Source of the DNA: Vibrio halioticoli NBRC 102217
GTDB lineage: Bacteria > Pseudomonadota > Gammaproteobacteria > Enterobacterales > Vibrionaceae
Reading direction: 5' to 3'
Assembly: GCF_000496695.1 (NCBI RefSeq)
Contig: NZ_BAUJ01000012.1
Coordinates: 1-64,000 of the forward strand
Length of the DNA stretch: 64,000 nt
Below, piece by piece: positions 9,541 to 18,691 of this stretch. The notes beneath the pieces were generated by a model. It was not told where the DNA came from and made no database searches. It saw only the letters and a list, made by a program, of their open reading frames with translations. How positions within the stretch are numbered: position 1 is the first letter of the stretch; each line of letters opens with the position of its first letter. The translations under genes and the position numbers were made by a program.

Positions 9541-9577
9541 AAGGCCTGACTCCCATACTCTATTGGAGTCAGGCCTT
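9541..9577. terminator. Bidirectional terminator after the YddA-like gene
   Basis: A 13-bp perfect stem (AAGGCCTGACTCC / GGAGTCAGGCCTT) with an 11-base loop lies 35 bases past the stop of the minus-strand transporter gene. TTTTT follows on the plus strand and TTAATTT on the minus strand. Confidence 0.8.
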
Positions 9578-9611
9578 TTTCATACTTGTTCGCTTTAATT
9601 AGTAGGTAGAT

Positions 9612-11345
9612 CTAACTCGCTGAAAGCAATGACTTTGTGGTGTGCTTGTCTGTACCTAGCTCCATTACCCGTTCAAACAGCTCAGTTAGGTGGCTTTGGT
9701 GACTGACCATCAAGATGGTGCTATGCGGCAATAGAGTACGCAATTGCTCAATCAGGGCGTAGGCACTTGGTTCATCAAGGCTACTGGTGGCTTCATCTAG
9801 GATCAGCAGTTGAGGTTTTTGTACCAAAGCACGCGCTAGAGCAATTTTTTGTTGTTCGCCTCCCGAGAGCTTCATTTGCCATTCGGTTTCATTGTCCAAG
9901 TCTTCTGCCAGTGCGCTAAGTCCAACTTGCTCTAGAGCGGTTTGATAGGGCGCATCGTCTGAGCTTGGTGCTTGCGGGTAGCTTAAACATTCACGCATAC
10001 TGCTTTTTGGCAGATAAGGCTTTTGAGGAAGTAGTAACACGTTGTGATCATCAGTGTGGAATTGACCTTGATAAAATGGCCAAATGCCCGCCAATGTGCG
10101 CAGTAGTGTCGATTTACCTAAGCCACTGGCCCCTCTGATCATCAACGACTCTCCTGACTTCACTTGCAATGAAATATTGGAAAGCAGTATCTGACCGTTT
10201 GGTTTTTGTATGCTCAATTGCTCGCAAGATAAGCCATAAGGTGTAGCCAAAGGCTTGTCTGCTGTTACTGGATGAGGCGTAGACCCTTTGTTTGGCGCGG
10301 TTTGCGAGAATGCTTCGCACTTATCCATAGCTTCAATAAATTGGGTTAAACGGATAACGGTGGCACTCCAATAAGTTAGGTCGTCATAACGGAAGATAAA
10401 CCAACTTAGTGAGCTGTAAACACGCATAAAGGCCATACGTACTTGGAATAGACCTCCAACGGTAATCACGCCTGCCATCAGTGCAGGAATAGCAGCAAAG
10501 TAAGGTACCATAGCCGCAATTTGATGATAGGTGTTGATGACCATGCCTAGCTTTTTCTCACGTCCCATTAGGGCTTTCCAGTTGAACGAAATATCGTCAA
10601 ATGTGGAGTCTAACTGGGATTTCTCTCGCTGTTGACCATGCATTAAAGCAATTTGTTCGGCGCTATCGCGGCTACGCAGCAGTCGAGCACGAAAGTTTGC
10701 TTCTCGCTGTTGTTGTTGATAGTAGAGTTTATGCAGTTTATGGCCAAAAAAGTGCGTAACGCCGGCGCCGACGAGCGAATAAATTATGGCGAGCCACAGT
10801 AAGTAACCCGATATTTTAACGTCATCAAATAGAGGCAATAAAAAGTCACTGGAAAGGTTCCACAAGATGACACTAAATGCGGATATAGTCGCCACACTTT
10901 GAATTAAACCCAAAATCAGGGTTAAGGTATCAGTGGTGAGTAGTTTAATGTCTTCAGCAATACGTTGATCTGGGTTATCAGGTTCTTCGGTAAGCGTGAG
11001 TCGATAAAAGTTTTGGTTGCTCAACCAGCGACCGACAAGGCGCTCGGTAAGCCAAGTACGCCAGCGTATTTCCACCCATTGTTGTAGCCACTTTGCGTAG
11101 ACTTTCATCACTACGATGATGGCCACAAAACCAATAAATTTAAGTAGCAGGTCGTAAATTAGTGGACCATCTAATGCGGCCAAGGCATCAAAAAATTCTT
11201 TATTCCAAACGTTCAGTTTCACCATCACCTGAACAAGCAATAAAGATAGCGCAACGGTGGCGGCAAATAGCAGCCACGACATGATACTGGCTTTGCTAGA
11301 CCAATAGGGTTTTGCTATAGCATAAAATTGTTTAAGGATTAACAT
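9612..11345 (-). CDS. SbmA/YddA-type ABC transporter, fused permease and ATPase (FusD-like)
   Basis: Inner membrane transporter of 577 aa. The N-terminal half is an SbmA/BacA-type membrane domain with the conserved EIRWRTWLTERLVGRWL segment. The C-terminal half is an ABC ATPase with Walker A GASGLGKSTLL, signature LSGGEQQKIALARAL and Walker B LLILDEATSSLDE. I place the start at the ATG at 11345, behind AGGGA; an upstream in-frame start at 11372 would put a strong hairpin in the coding region. It is third in an operon with a TonB receptor and an M16 peptidase, the composition of E. coli yddA-yddB-pqqL and of the Fus operon, where the transporter probably imports peptide fragments or returns the processed product to the cytoplasm. 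Confidence 0.85.
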   Translation of the reverse strand: MLILKQFYAIAKPYWSSKASIMSWLLFAATVALSLLLVQVMVKLNVWNKEFFDALAALDGPLIYDLLLKFIGFVAIIVVMKVYAKWLQQWVEIRWRTWLTERLVGRWLSNQNFYRLTLTEEPDNPDQRIAEDIKLLTTDTLTLILGLIQSVATISAFSVILWNLSSDFLLPLFDDVKISGYLLWLAIIYSLVGAGVTHFFGHKLHKLYYQQQQREANFRARLLRSRDSAEQIALMHGQQREKSQLDSTFDDISFNWKALMGREKKLGMVINTYHQIAAMVPYFAAIPALMAGVITVGGLFQVRMAFMRVYSSLSWFIFRYDDLTYWSATVIRLTQFIEAMDKCEAFSQTAPNKGSTPHPVTADKPLATPYGLSCEQLSIQKPNGQILLSNISLQVKSGESLMIRGASGLGKSTLLRTLAGIWPFYQGQFHTDDHNVLLLPQKPYLPKSSMRECLSYPQAPSSDDAPYQTALEQVGLSALAEDLDNETEWQMKLSGGEQQKIALARALVQKPQLLILDEATSSLDEPSAYALIEQLRTLLPHSTILMVSHQSHLTELFERVMELGTDKHTTKSLLSAS

Positions 11346-11364
11346 ACATTCCCTGATGTGACTA

Positions 11365-11396
11365 AAGCACATACAGCGTATAAGCCGTATGTGCTT
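11365..11396 (-). other. Intercistronic hairpin before the YddA-like gene
   Basis: Ten-bp arms AAGCACATAC / GTATGTGCTT with two further inner GC pairs form a stable hairpin between the peptidase stop and the SD of the transporter gene. It could lower or separate expression of the last gene of the operon. No T-run follows. Confidence 0.5.
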
Positions 11397-11415
11397 GTAT
11401 TAAGGTCGAAATTTA

Positions 11416-14208
11416 TTAATCTTCTGCTTTTTCAGCAGGCATTAAACTGGCATCGATCCAATTGTTAGTAACCAATATTTGCTTCGCCATTTCATCTATT
11501 TGTGCCGGCGTGACACTGTCAACCCATGCCAAATAGTCTGCGATAGAGGTTAGGCTATCTCCGTATTGCGCCGCGTCATTAAGATAATTTAGGCGCTGAC
11601 GATCTGAGATATTGTCTGGTGCGAGTGAGTTCTTTGTTTGCGCAATGACTTCGGAAAGCTCTTTTTGGGTAACACCTTGCTCTAATACTTTGTCTAGCAC
11701 AGCCGTGGCTTTGGTTCTTAGCTCTTCACCACGCAGTGGATCATGCCCATAACTCAGCATGCCAAAGGCTTGGTTGCGGTTTCTGTCTAGTCGAATGGCA
11801 AAGCGCACCGAATACACGCCGCCCGCCTCTTCACGCAAAGATTCACGTAAACGATTAGAAATAATGCGGCTTAATAGATACGCTTTATCACCACGTTGCG
11901 TGCTGTAAGCAAAGTCCTGATTGAACAGCAAGCTTGTGATTGCCATAGGCTCTTCGCCAGCGGCAATGTTAATTTCATGTTTGCCACTGCCTAGAGGCGG
12001 AAGTTCGATTTGAGAGTAAGCTTCTGCACTTGCTGGCAACGAGCCGATATAACGCTGCGCAAGTTCAATCACTTGTTTTGCATCGGCATTACCGACCACA
12101 ATCAAGTGATGCTGGTTAGCGTTGGAAAACAGCATGTTCCAAACGTTGAACAGATCTTTAGTCTCAATCTTGCTTAATTGCTCTTTGGTTAAACGCAAGC
12201 GCTCAGGGTTGTTTACATAACGAATTGCATCGATTGCAGTGTTAAATTGACCATTTGAGCTTGTTTTTTGGTTCTCAATACCACGTTCCATCAAGCGTTT
12301 AGAGGCTTGCCAAAGCTCCTCATCCACTTGCGGTTGTGTGATTTGTAGATAGACGTTTTGTAACCAGTTTTCTAGTGATTTCGGATTCGAAGTACCCGAA
12401 AAACCATGCATACTTTGGTTTACATAACTGCTGATGCGGTTTGAATAAGGAGCATTTAGCATTGCCAGTTGGTCAGTGCTAAAGCCGCCGTAGCCAAACT
12501 TACTCATTTGACGCAGTAGCAGTGCAATTGAGCGTTGCTCAGCAGGAAGATGCTGACTGCCACCCCAACCGCGATAATCTAAGCGCAGTTCATTGCTCGA
12601 CTCATCACTGTATTCAAACCAAACTTGAGCGCCGTTTTCTAGCGTCCACATTTTTACGCCTTGTTGCTCTTTGTAAGCGACAATTTTGGCAGCTTCAGGC
12701 ACATCAGAAACTAGATTTTTGCTCACGGTAACCGGCGCAATGGCGGCAGGAGGATTGGCCTTGGCGTATTCCCATGCTTGTTGTAATTGGGCAACGCTTG
12801 GTAATTGCGCTTGGTTGTCTACTTTTACTTGTGCAATAACTAATGGATTAAGCGTTTGTACCATGCGCTTTAGGTGCGCATTGATTTCGTCAAGGGTGAT
12901 GCTATTTGACAGTTTTTCAATCACCACAGCGTATTGATCTGAATCGATCAGTGGCGATTGTGAGCGCAAACGGTTAAAGATAGACATCATTTCGCGGCGG
13001 TTGGTGGTGTTGCGTAATGAGTCAGCCATTTGCGAATAGCGATTGATCATGGATTGACGTTCGGTATTCAGATCGTCTTGATTAAAACCATGTGCGGCAA
13101 AACGACTGAGCTGTTCAAACGCTTCTTCAGTGCTCGCAAGGTAGTTTTTATCCGTCAAAATCACCATAAGACGGTTGTTGCGATAACCGGCAGCCATTGG
13201 ACGTGTCATCATCATCAATTTACTGATGTTGTCACTCTCTACTTGGTATTGCTCACGCAGGCGCTTGTTGAGCACTTGCATGGTGATATCGTTAACCAGT
13301 TTAGCGCGCAATTCCGATTCAGTATGCGGCGTCACTTCATAGTCTCTAAAGTTAAAAGAGAGTACTTCAGTGGTGATTTCTTTGTCGGCAATCACTTTTA
13401 GATCAAGAGTATTGTCTAAAGGTACGTTTAATTGTGGGCGTTGTGGAAGCTCTTTGGCCGGCAGAGGTGCAAAGTAGCGATTAAGCATTTTTTCCACTTC
13501 AGCTTGGTTGGTTGAACCGACCACAATCAGGGTCATATTATTTGGATGGTACCAATCGTGCCAAAATGCTTCTATGCGACTTGCATCTACATGACGCACC
13601 AGATCCATATCGCCGATAGGCTCACGATCACCAAAGCGGCTACCTTCAAGTAGAATTTGGCGATTGGCTTTGCCTAGGCGTGCCATCATACTCAAAGTGC
13701 TACGCCATTCTTCTTCGACAACAGGACGTTCACGTTCCAGTTCATCTTGATCAAAGACCAGAGCGCTCGCTTGTTGAGAAAGCATGTTAAAACCTTCACT
13801 TAGCATCTCTTCTGAGCTATTTGGTAAGTGTAGGAAGTAAGAGGTGGTGTAATATTCGGTCATGGCGTTGACATCACGCCCAAATACCATGCCGAGTGCT
13901 TGTTGATGTTCAATTAGGGTGTTGGCAGGAAACTGCTCAGTCCCGTTAAAGGCCATGTGTTCAACCAAATGAGCAATGCCTTTTTGGTCATCGTCTTCAT
14001 CTAAAGAACCAGCGTTAACAACCAGTTGAAGTGATACGCGATCTTTCGGGCGGTTATTTTCCACTAAGATATAACGCATACCGTTATCAAGTTCGCCTTG
14101 GATCATATCTTGGCGTATTGGTAACTGAGGATCTTCAGTGTTTGTTTTGTTTTGTTGGCAGCCAGTGATGGCAATGCATGCGGCTATCAAAATGGGAATA
14201 TATTTCAT
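11416..14208 (-). CDS. pqqL: M16 zinc metallopeptidase lipoprotein (PqqL/FusC-like)
   Basis: 930-aa peptidase of the insulinase/pitrilysin family. The inverted zinc motif HLVEH (HxxEH) is at residues 80-84 and the third ligand is a glutamate in the ERERPVVEEEW segment near 167. Two homologous halves follow each other; the second (LALLRQMSKFG onward) lacks the zinc motif, as in PqqL and FusC. I choose the ATG at 14208 because it gives a lipoprotein signal (IAITGC, Cys17); the longer frame would begin with TTG and 18 extra residues. In FusC the periplasmic enzyme cuts imported plant ferredoxin to release iron, and E. coli PqqL is linked to iron uptake. Its place between a TonB receptor and a YddA-type transporter supports the same role here. 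Confidence 0.88.
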   Translation of the reverse strand: MKYIPILIAACIAITGCQQNKTNTEDPQLPIRQDMIQGELDNGMRYILVENNRPKDRVSLQLVVNAGSLDEDDDQKGIAHLVEHMAFNGTEQFPANTLIEHQQALGMVFGRDVNAMTEYYTTSYFLHLPNSSEEMLSEGFNMLSQQASALVFDQDELERERPVVEEEWRSTLSMMARLGKANRQILLEGSRFGDREPIGDMDLVRHVDASRIEAFWHDWYHPNNMTLIVVGSTNQAEVEKMLNRYFAPLPAKELPQRPQLNVPLDNTLDLKVIADKEITTEVLSFNFRDYEVTPHTESELRAKLVNDITMQVLNKRLREQYQVESDNISKLMMMTRPMAAGYRNNRLMVILTDKNYLASTEEAFEQLSRFAAHGFNQDDLNTERQSMINRYSQMADSLRNTTNRREMMSIFNRLRSQSPLIDSDQYAVVIEKLSNSITLDEINAHLKRMVQTLNPLVIAQVKVDNQAQLPSVAQLQQAWEYAKANPPAAIAPVTVSKNLVSDVPEAAKIVAYKEQQGVKMWTLENGAQVWFEYSDESSNELRLDYRGWGGSQHLPAEQRSIALLLRQMSKFGYGGFSTDQLAMLNAPYSNRISSYVNQSMHGFSGTSNPKSLENWLQNVYLQITQPQVDEELWQASKRLMERGIENQKTSSNGQFNTAIDAIRYVNNPERLRLTKEQLSKIETKDLFNVWNMLFSNANQHHLIVVGNADAKQVIELAQRYIGSLPASAEAYSQIELPPLGSGKHEINIAAGEEPMAITSLLFNQDFAYSTQRGDKAYLLSRIISNRLRESLREEAGGVYSVRFAIRLDRNRNQAFGMLSYGHDPLRGEELRTKATAVLDKVLEQGVTQKELSEVIAQTKNSLAPDNISDRQRLNYLNDAAQYGDSLTSIADYLAWVDSVTPAQIDEMAKQILVTNNWIDASLMPAEKAED

Positions 14209-14216
14209 ACGATAGT

Positions 14217-14240
14217 GGCGCGCAAAGCGCGCCAACTCCT
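14217..14240 (-). promoter_or_regulatory. Hairpin between Shine-Dalgarno and start codon of the M16 peptidase
   Basis: The only good SD (AGGAG, 14236-14240) is 27 bases from the ATG at 14208. Between them lies a 7-bp all-GC stem with a 3-base loop (GGCGCGC/GCGCGCC, 14217-14233). If folded, 17 bases are looped out and the effective spacing falls to about 10 bases. This decides whether the ATG can be used and could make translation depend on RNA folding. Confidence 0.5.
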
Positions 14241-14289
14241 GGTTATTTATTAGGTGACTCAAAAGAGATGAAAATAGATGGCATTAGGT

Positions 14290-16740
14290 TTAATTACGCA
14301 GATTGACGTTTAGCCATATTTGTCGACCTGAGTTGTAGTAATCGTCTGGAACAACCAGACCATCAACGTGAATACCGGAAGTAGAGATAACTTCTTGAGT
14401 ATTTAGAATGTTGGTTACGCTCAGACCCAGGATTAGGTGGTTATTAAGCTGAGTTGGAGTCCAGTTAATGGCCATATCCCACGTCACAAGATCGTCGAGT
14501 TCGACAGACTGCAAAGAATTGACTGTTTCTGGTTGTCCATCAATTTCAACTGATTCAACACCTAGATACACATTGTCTTTTTTACCTTGCTGATAGTTCA
14601 CTCGGTTGTTCCAAACCACGCCAGCGTTTGCCCAGAACATATTCAGATCTAAGCTGCTTTTTATTGGAGATTGGTAACCACTCACATCCATTTCGCTATA
14701 GCGAACTAACTCGCCGTCAACCATTACCCACTCATCTTGGTAGCCACCGTTTAGGTTATTACCCGCACCATAAGTGCCTTTTAAGTCACCGTGACCACGG
14801 CGATAGTTGTAGGCAATTCTCCAGTTGGCACTAAAGTACCCCCCTGCAACTTCGTATGGTTTACGAGTGGCAACTTCAAGGCTAATAATGTGGTCGTCAC
14901 TTTCGATATTGTTGTGGATCGTCGCTATGCCTAGGTCCGAGTCTTCAGAGAAAGTAATGCCATCTCTTTGCATACGGTAGATGTATGTCGTATCGAAAGC
15001 GAAGTTACTGACATTGATATCCCAAGATGCAGTAAGTTCATCAGAGTAAGGCACATCTGCTGAGCTGAGTGCTGCGCCATCGAATGTTTCAGTTGATGCA
15101 CAAGTCAGGTTACTTTCATCTAGGTTGTTCCAATCACCATCGTTTGGCGTACAGCTACTAGAACGAGAAAGGTAGTTGTCTTGTTCTGCTTGTAGTGCGA
15201 AGCCAAGCATATTCGAGCTGTAGTAACGGTTAGCACCCAAGGTAATGCGGTTAGTGTTAACAAGATCGAAATCCCAGCTCGTGGCAATACGAGGTGAGAA
15301 TACGGTTTGCTCAAATACACTCATGTGGTCAACACGACCACCTAAGTAAAGCCCCCAACGATCCCATTGCATTTTGCTGTCAGCAAATAGGCTGTATTGC
15401 TGAGCATCAACGTCGTAGTTTGAGGCATTGTAGCGAGTTAAGGTTGAAATGCTTGGGCTACCAAAATCAAGATATTGGTAGGCAACAAAATCATTGGCGC
15501 GATCAACGGTACTTTGCTGGTGGGTTGCTTCTATACCGATACTGGGTTGAAGCTCTACGTTACCGATGTAAGTTGGATCAGAATAATAGACTGATTTAAC
15601 TAAATACGAGTCTTGAGATTGCTTCAGGTTGCCGTAGCTTCCCTGATTGTACATTTCTAGACCATCCGCTCCGAAAACAAAGAACGAGCCAAAATAATCA
15701 TGATCAGATTCACGTTCATCGATTAAATGATCGTACGCCAGCGTGGTTTGCCAGTGACCACTGTCAAACATGTAATCGAGTTTAAATGTACCGCCCATGC
15801 CTGCGTGAGTAACAACTGAATCACTGCCTTCTTGAACAGCATCATTGCTGTTTGCGTCATTTAAGAAAGTGTTTTTATGGTGACCGGTATAGCGAAAATC
15901 TGTGGTTGTCTGCCATGCGCCAGATTCCCAAATATGGGTAAGGAATAGGTTGTCCATGGTTTGGTCAGAATCTTTGCCATTCGCCATTGGAATATCCGAT
16001 GCCTGATGACTGACGTTAAGCGCTAGCTTTTGCGTCTCACTAATAGCGCCGCCAATATGTAAGGAGTGCATGCGCTTTTGGTAGTTAGGTTGGTAGTAGC
16101 CTGAACCATCGATAGGGGTACCATAATCGTCTGCAAAGTTGATCCCCACTTTCTGCTTGGAGTTCCAAGAACTGTCATTCATGCGATAGTTATAATCAAT
16201 CACAAATTCATCAGTTGGTTTACGCACATGTGCGTTGACGACACCACCGGTAAAGCCGCCGTATTCCGCGCCAATGTTATGGTCTAAAACCTCAATGCTA
16301 TCAATAAGGTTAGTGTCAATGAAGTAACCTGAAGTGTGTCCTGAGCTTAGGCTCCCAGGTAAATCATTAGCGCCACCAAAGGTAGTATTGTTGTTTACGC
16401 CGACACCATCAATGGTGTATTTGGTTTGATGGGGTCTAGCTCCTGATAACGAGATTTCTTCTGGTGTTAGATCGCCACCTTGCAGTGAATTTTGCGCGTC
16501 ATCAACACCCACTCGAGGTTCATGCTTGATGGCTTCAGATAGCGTTGGATTATCTTTTGGTGATTGCTCTAATTCCAAACGGTCAATGGTCAGCGCTGTT
16601 CCTGTAACTACGACGATTTCTTGGTCGCCATTTTCTTCTGTTGTTGCAGAGTCAGTTTGAGTTTGTGCGATAGCATATCCGCCATACAAAGCGGCAATTA
16701 TCCCTAATGCTAGTGTGGTTATTTTGTTAGAACGATCCAT
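14290..16740 (-). CDS. TonB-dependent outer membrane receptor (YddB/FusA-like)
   Basis: 816-aa receptor with a signal peptide (cleavage after AIA, about residue 25), a TonB-box-like EIVVVTGTAL near residue 45, a plug domain containing LSGARPHQTKYTIDGVGVNN and VEVLDHNIGAEYGGFTGGVVNAH-like motifs (the latter reads IEVLDHNIGAEYGGFTGG), and a C-terminal barrel of alternating aromatic strands. It would carry a large ligand across the outer membrane using TonB energy. It is first in an operon with an M16 peptidase and a YddA-type transporter, and a Fur-box-like site lies about 85 bases upstream. In FusA the ligand is a whole ferredoxin; the ligand here is unknown. Confidence 0.9.
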   Translation of the reverse strand: MDRSNKITTLALGIIAALYGGYAIAQTQTDSATTEENGDQEIVVVTGTALTIDRLELEQSPKDNPTLSEAIKHEPRVGVDDAQNSLQGGDLTPEEISLSGARPHQTKYTIDGVGVNNNTTFGGANDLPGSLSSGHTSGYFIDTNLIDSIEVLDHNIGAEYGGFTGGVVNAHVRKPTDEFVIDYNYRMNDSSWNSKQKVGINFADDYGTPIDGSGYYQPNYQKRMHSLHIGGAISETQKLALNVSHQASDIPMANGKDSDQTMDNLFLTHIWESGAWQTTTDFRYTGHHKNTFLNDANSNDAVQEGSDSVVTHAGMGGTFKLDYMFDSGHWQTTLAYDHLIDERESDHDYFGSFFVFGADGLEMYNQGSYGNLKQSQDSYLVKSVYYSDPTYIGNVELQPSIGIEATHQQSTVDRANDFVAYQYLDFGSPSISTLTRYNASNYDVDAQQYSLFADSKMQWDRWGLYLGGRVDHMSVFEQTVFSPRIATSWDFDLVNTNRITLGANRYYSSNMLGFALQAEQDNYLSRSSSCTPNDGDWNNLDESNLTCASTETFDGAALSSADVPYSDELTASWDINVSNFAFDTTYIYRMQRDGITFSEDSDLGIATIHNNIESDDHIISLEVATRKPYEVAGGYFSANWRIAYNYRRGHGDLKGTYGAGNNLNGGYQDEWVMVDGELVRYSEMDVSGYQSPIKSSLDLNMFWANAGVVWNNRVNYQQGKKDNVYLGVESVEIDGQPETVNSLQSVELDDLVTWDMAINWTPTQLNNHLILGLSVTNILNTQEVISTSGIHVDGLVVPDDYYNSGRQIWLNVNLRN

Positions 16741-16823
16741 AAATCCTACAATTTTTGATATAGACAGAGTGATTGGTAGTTATTCGCTAAAGAAAAAGGA
16801 GATTTCATTGTTTTTGAACGGTT

Positions 16824-16846
16824 ATGCGAATCATTATCGTTAGCAT
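16824..16846 (-). promoter_or_regulatory. Fur box candidate upstream of the receptor operon
   Basis: ATGCGAATCATTATCGTTAGCAT is nearly symmetric and its central 19 bases match about 13 of 19 positions of the Fur consensus (GATAATGATAATCATTATC). It sits 84 bases upstream of the receptor start codon, where a promoter is expected. It predicts induction of the operon when iron is short. Confidence 0.65.
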
Positions 16847-17188
16847 GTACATCATCCACACCTAAAAATGAAAAACAAGCATTCATTCACCAAATTAATG
16901 CTAAGTTCAAGTTTTTATTGATATTTGTTATGTTTGTCGGGGTGTTTATAGGTTTATTGAATGAAAATCAACCGCATTTGCAATTATTTAAGCAATGATC
17001 AAATTGATGAATATATAGTGCTGTGTAGCGCAAAAGATGTGCGTATTTGATGGGAGTGAAATGAGGCTTACTTATTTATTTTTTTGGGGGGGGATCGGGG
17101 CAGTTACCCGTAACTTTAAAAGGGGTGTGACGCCTACTATGCCGTTGTATGAGGTCAGTTTATGGTAAAGCGGTCATGTTGGATAATG
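16847..17188. other. Intergenic region with homopolymer tracts
   Basis: No gene is supported in these 340 bases. A run of seven T followed by eight G (17079-17093) and a further GGGG sit next to a perfect 6-2-6 palindrome AGTTAC-CC-GTAACT (17102-17115). The mononucleotide run would be a place for slippage, but it is not within a reading frame I can defend. Confidence 0.5.
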
Positions 17189-17503
17189 CTATGAGTTAGC
17201 GCATTTTCCTGAGTAGTAGTCACTATTGGTTGACTGCGGCGCTAACACAAACAGGTCACCTTGCCACATTTTAAAATCAAAACACCACTTGGCAAACTCT
17301 TCGCGCTTTGGTTTTGCTATCTGCATGTCAACACAGTGTCTCTGACAAAATACTTCCCAACGGCTTGCTTCTAGAAAGTGTTTAGGCTCGGTTTCTGTCA
17401 GGTACTTCTCGATAAACTGCTTGCGCTTCTTTGCTTCCGCTTGTTGATATTTGGTTAAAAGTAAAAATCGTTGTGACGTTTGGGTCATTGAATCGTTCTG
17501 CAT
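17189..17503 (-). CDS. Small conserved-looking hypothetical protein
   Basis: 104 aa (or 99 aa from an internal ATG at residue 6). The N-terminal third is basic and helical (QQAEAKKRKQFIEKYL); the rest carries Trp/Cys/Phe-rich segments (WEVFCQRHC, KWCFDFKMWQGDL). There is no signal peptide or membrane segment. No close neighbour on the same strand. I do not recognise the family. The amphipathic, coherent composition and isolated position make it more likely real than a chance frame, but no function can be given. Confidence 0.45.
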   Translation of the reverse strand: MQNDSMTQTSQRFLLLTKYQQAEAKKRKQFIEKYLTETEPKHFLEASRWEVFCQRHCVDMQIAKPKREEFAKWCFDFKMWQGDLFVLAPQSTNSDYYSGKCANS

Positions 17504-18028
17504 ATTAGTGAGTTCTTTGTTAGATTAATGTTATCTATACAAAAAGAGCAAACTATACTGAAAACTATCGTTCAAGATCGTGATGGAGTAGACACTAAAA
17601 TGCAGGTTGTTTTCAGCAATTGGGTGCATTTTATTAACATTTTGTATCATTTAGCCAGCGGTGACGGGGCGCATTTTCAGGGGTGAAAAACACAGAGCTG
17701 AATAAAGGTTTTAACTCAAATGTATCTTTGAGTGTTGGAATATTATTCAATATTGTGCATAACAATTTTCAGCGTACACATGTACCTTTTTGTTATTAAA
17801 ACGTTTCTTTTTTCTTGGTGACAAAGGTGCTGGTGGCGGTTAATTCAGCATTTGTAGCCCTGTGAGTATGGGTCATCTTTACAGTGTAAATTGGCTCTAT
17901 TTTAAAAATGCTAGAACTTTGATAACTATCTTTTAATTATTCAATATTTCGTTATGTAAATCAGATGTTTACTATACTGAAATCGCAAGGATTGTAGTTA
18001 GACCGAACAGTGTCATTGGAGAAAGTAA
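17504..18028. other. Long upstream region of ktrAB
   Basis: 525 bases without a defensible gene. The region is AT-rich and probably holds the ktrA promoter, but I see no clear paired -35/-10 and no strong inverted repeat. The bases just before ktrA give a GGAG Shine-Dalgarno (18018-18021). Confidence 0.4.
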
Positions 18029-18691
18029 ATGAGATCGACGAAAAAGCAGTATGCAGTGATAGGTTTGGGACGATTTGGCTTGTCCGTCTGTAAGGAATTA
18101 AGCCGAGCAGGAGCACAAGTGCTGGCGATTGACGTTGATGAAGACCGAGTAAAAAGTGCGGTTGAGTTTTCAACCGAGGTGATTGTGGCTAATTGCTCTC
18201 AAGAAGAAACGGTCGCAGAATTAAAATTAGAACAATATGACATGGTCATGATTGCTATCGGTAGCGATATCAATGCCAGCATTTTGACCACCTTAGTATT
18301 AAAAGAAGCGCACTGTAAAACGGTGTGGGTGAAAGCCAACGATAAGTTTCATGCCAGAATACTGCACAAGGTTGGCGCAGATAGAGTCATCATGCCTGAA
18401 AGAGAAATGGGCATTCGTATTGCAAACCAAATGATAGACAAACGGGTGAAGGATTTTCATCCTCTAGGCAGTGGTATTGCATTAACCGAAGTGATTGTTA
18501 GCGCGAAAATGCTGGGTAAATCTTTAGCCGATATGTCGCTATGTCGCGAAGAAGGGGTCAGTGTTATTGCCCTCAAGCGTGGGCCAGAAGTGATCTCTTC
18601 ACCAAGCTATAAAAAAAGCTTAGAGATTGGTGATGTGATTATTATTGTTGGCCCTGAAGCCATACTTGCACAAAAACTACGTACATTATGA
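18029..18691 (+). CDS. ktrA: KtrA, cytosolic gating subunit of K+ uptake system
   Basis: 220-aa RCK protein. The Rossmann motif GLGRFGLSVCKEL at residues 12-24 binds nucleotide (ATP/ADP in KtrA), and an acidic residue ends strand 2 (AIDVDEDR). A C-terminal RCK_C domain begins near residue 135. KtrA forms an octameric ring that gates the KtrB pore; in Vibrio alginolyticus the pair gives Na-dependent K+ uptake needed for osmotic adaptation. It overlaps ktrB by 4 bases (ATGA), so the two subunits are made together. Confidence 0.93.
   Translation: MRSTKKQYAVIGLGRFGLSVCKELSRAGAQVLAIDVDEDRVKSAVEFSTEVIVANCSQEETVAELKLEQYDMVMIAIGSDINASILTTLVLKEAHCKTVWVKANDKFHARILHKVGADRVIMPEREMGIRIANQMIDKRVKDFHPLGSGIALTEVIVSAKMLGKSLADMSLCREEGVSVIALKRGPEVISSPSYKKSLEIGDVIIIVGPEAILAQKLRTL

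Noticed and set aside
17079..17093. T7-G8 homopolymer as a phase-variation switch
   Set aside because: It is not in or just before a defensible gene, so no switch target can be named.
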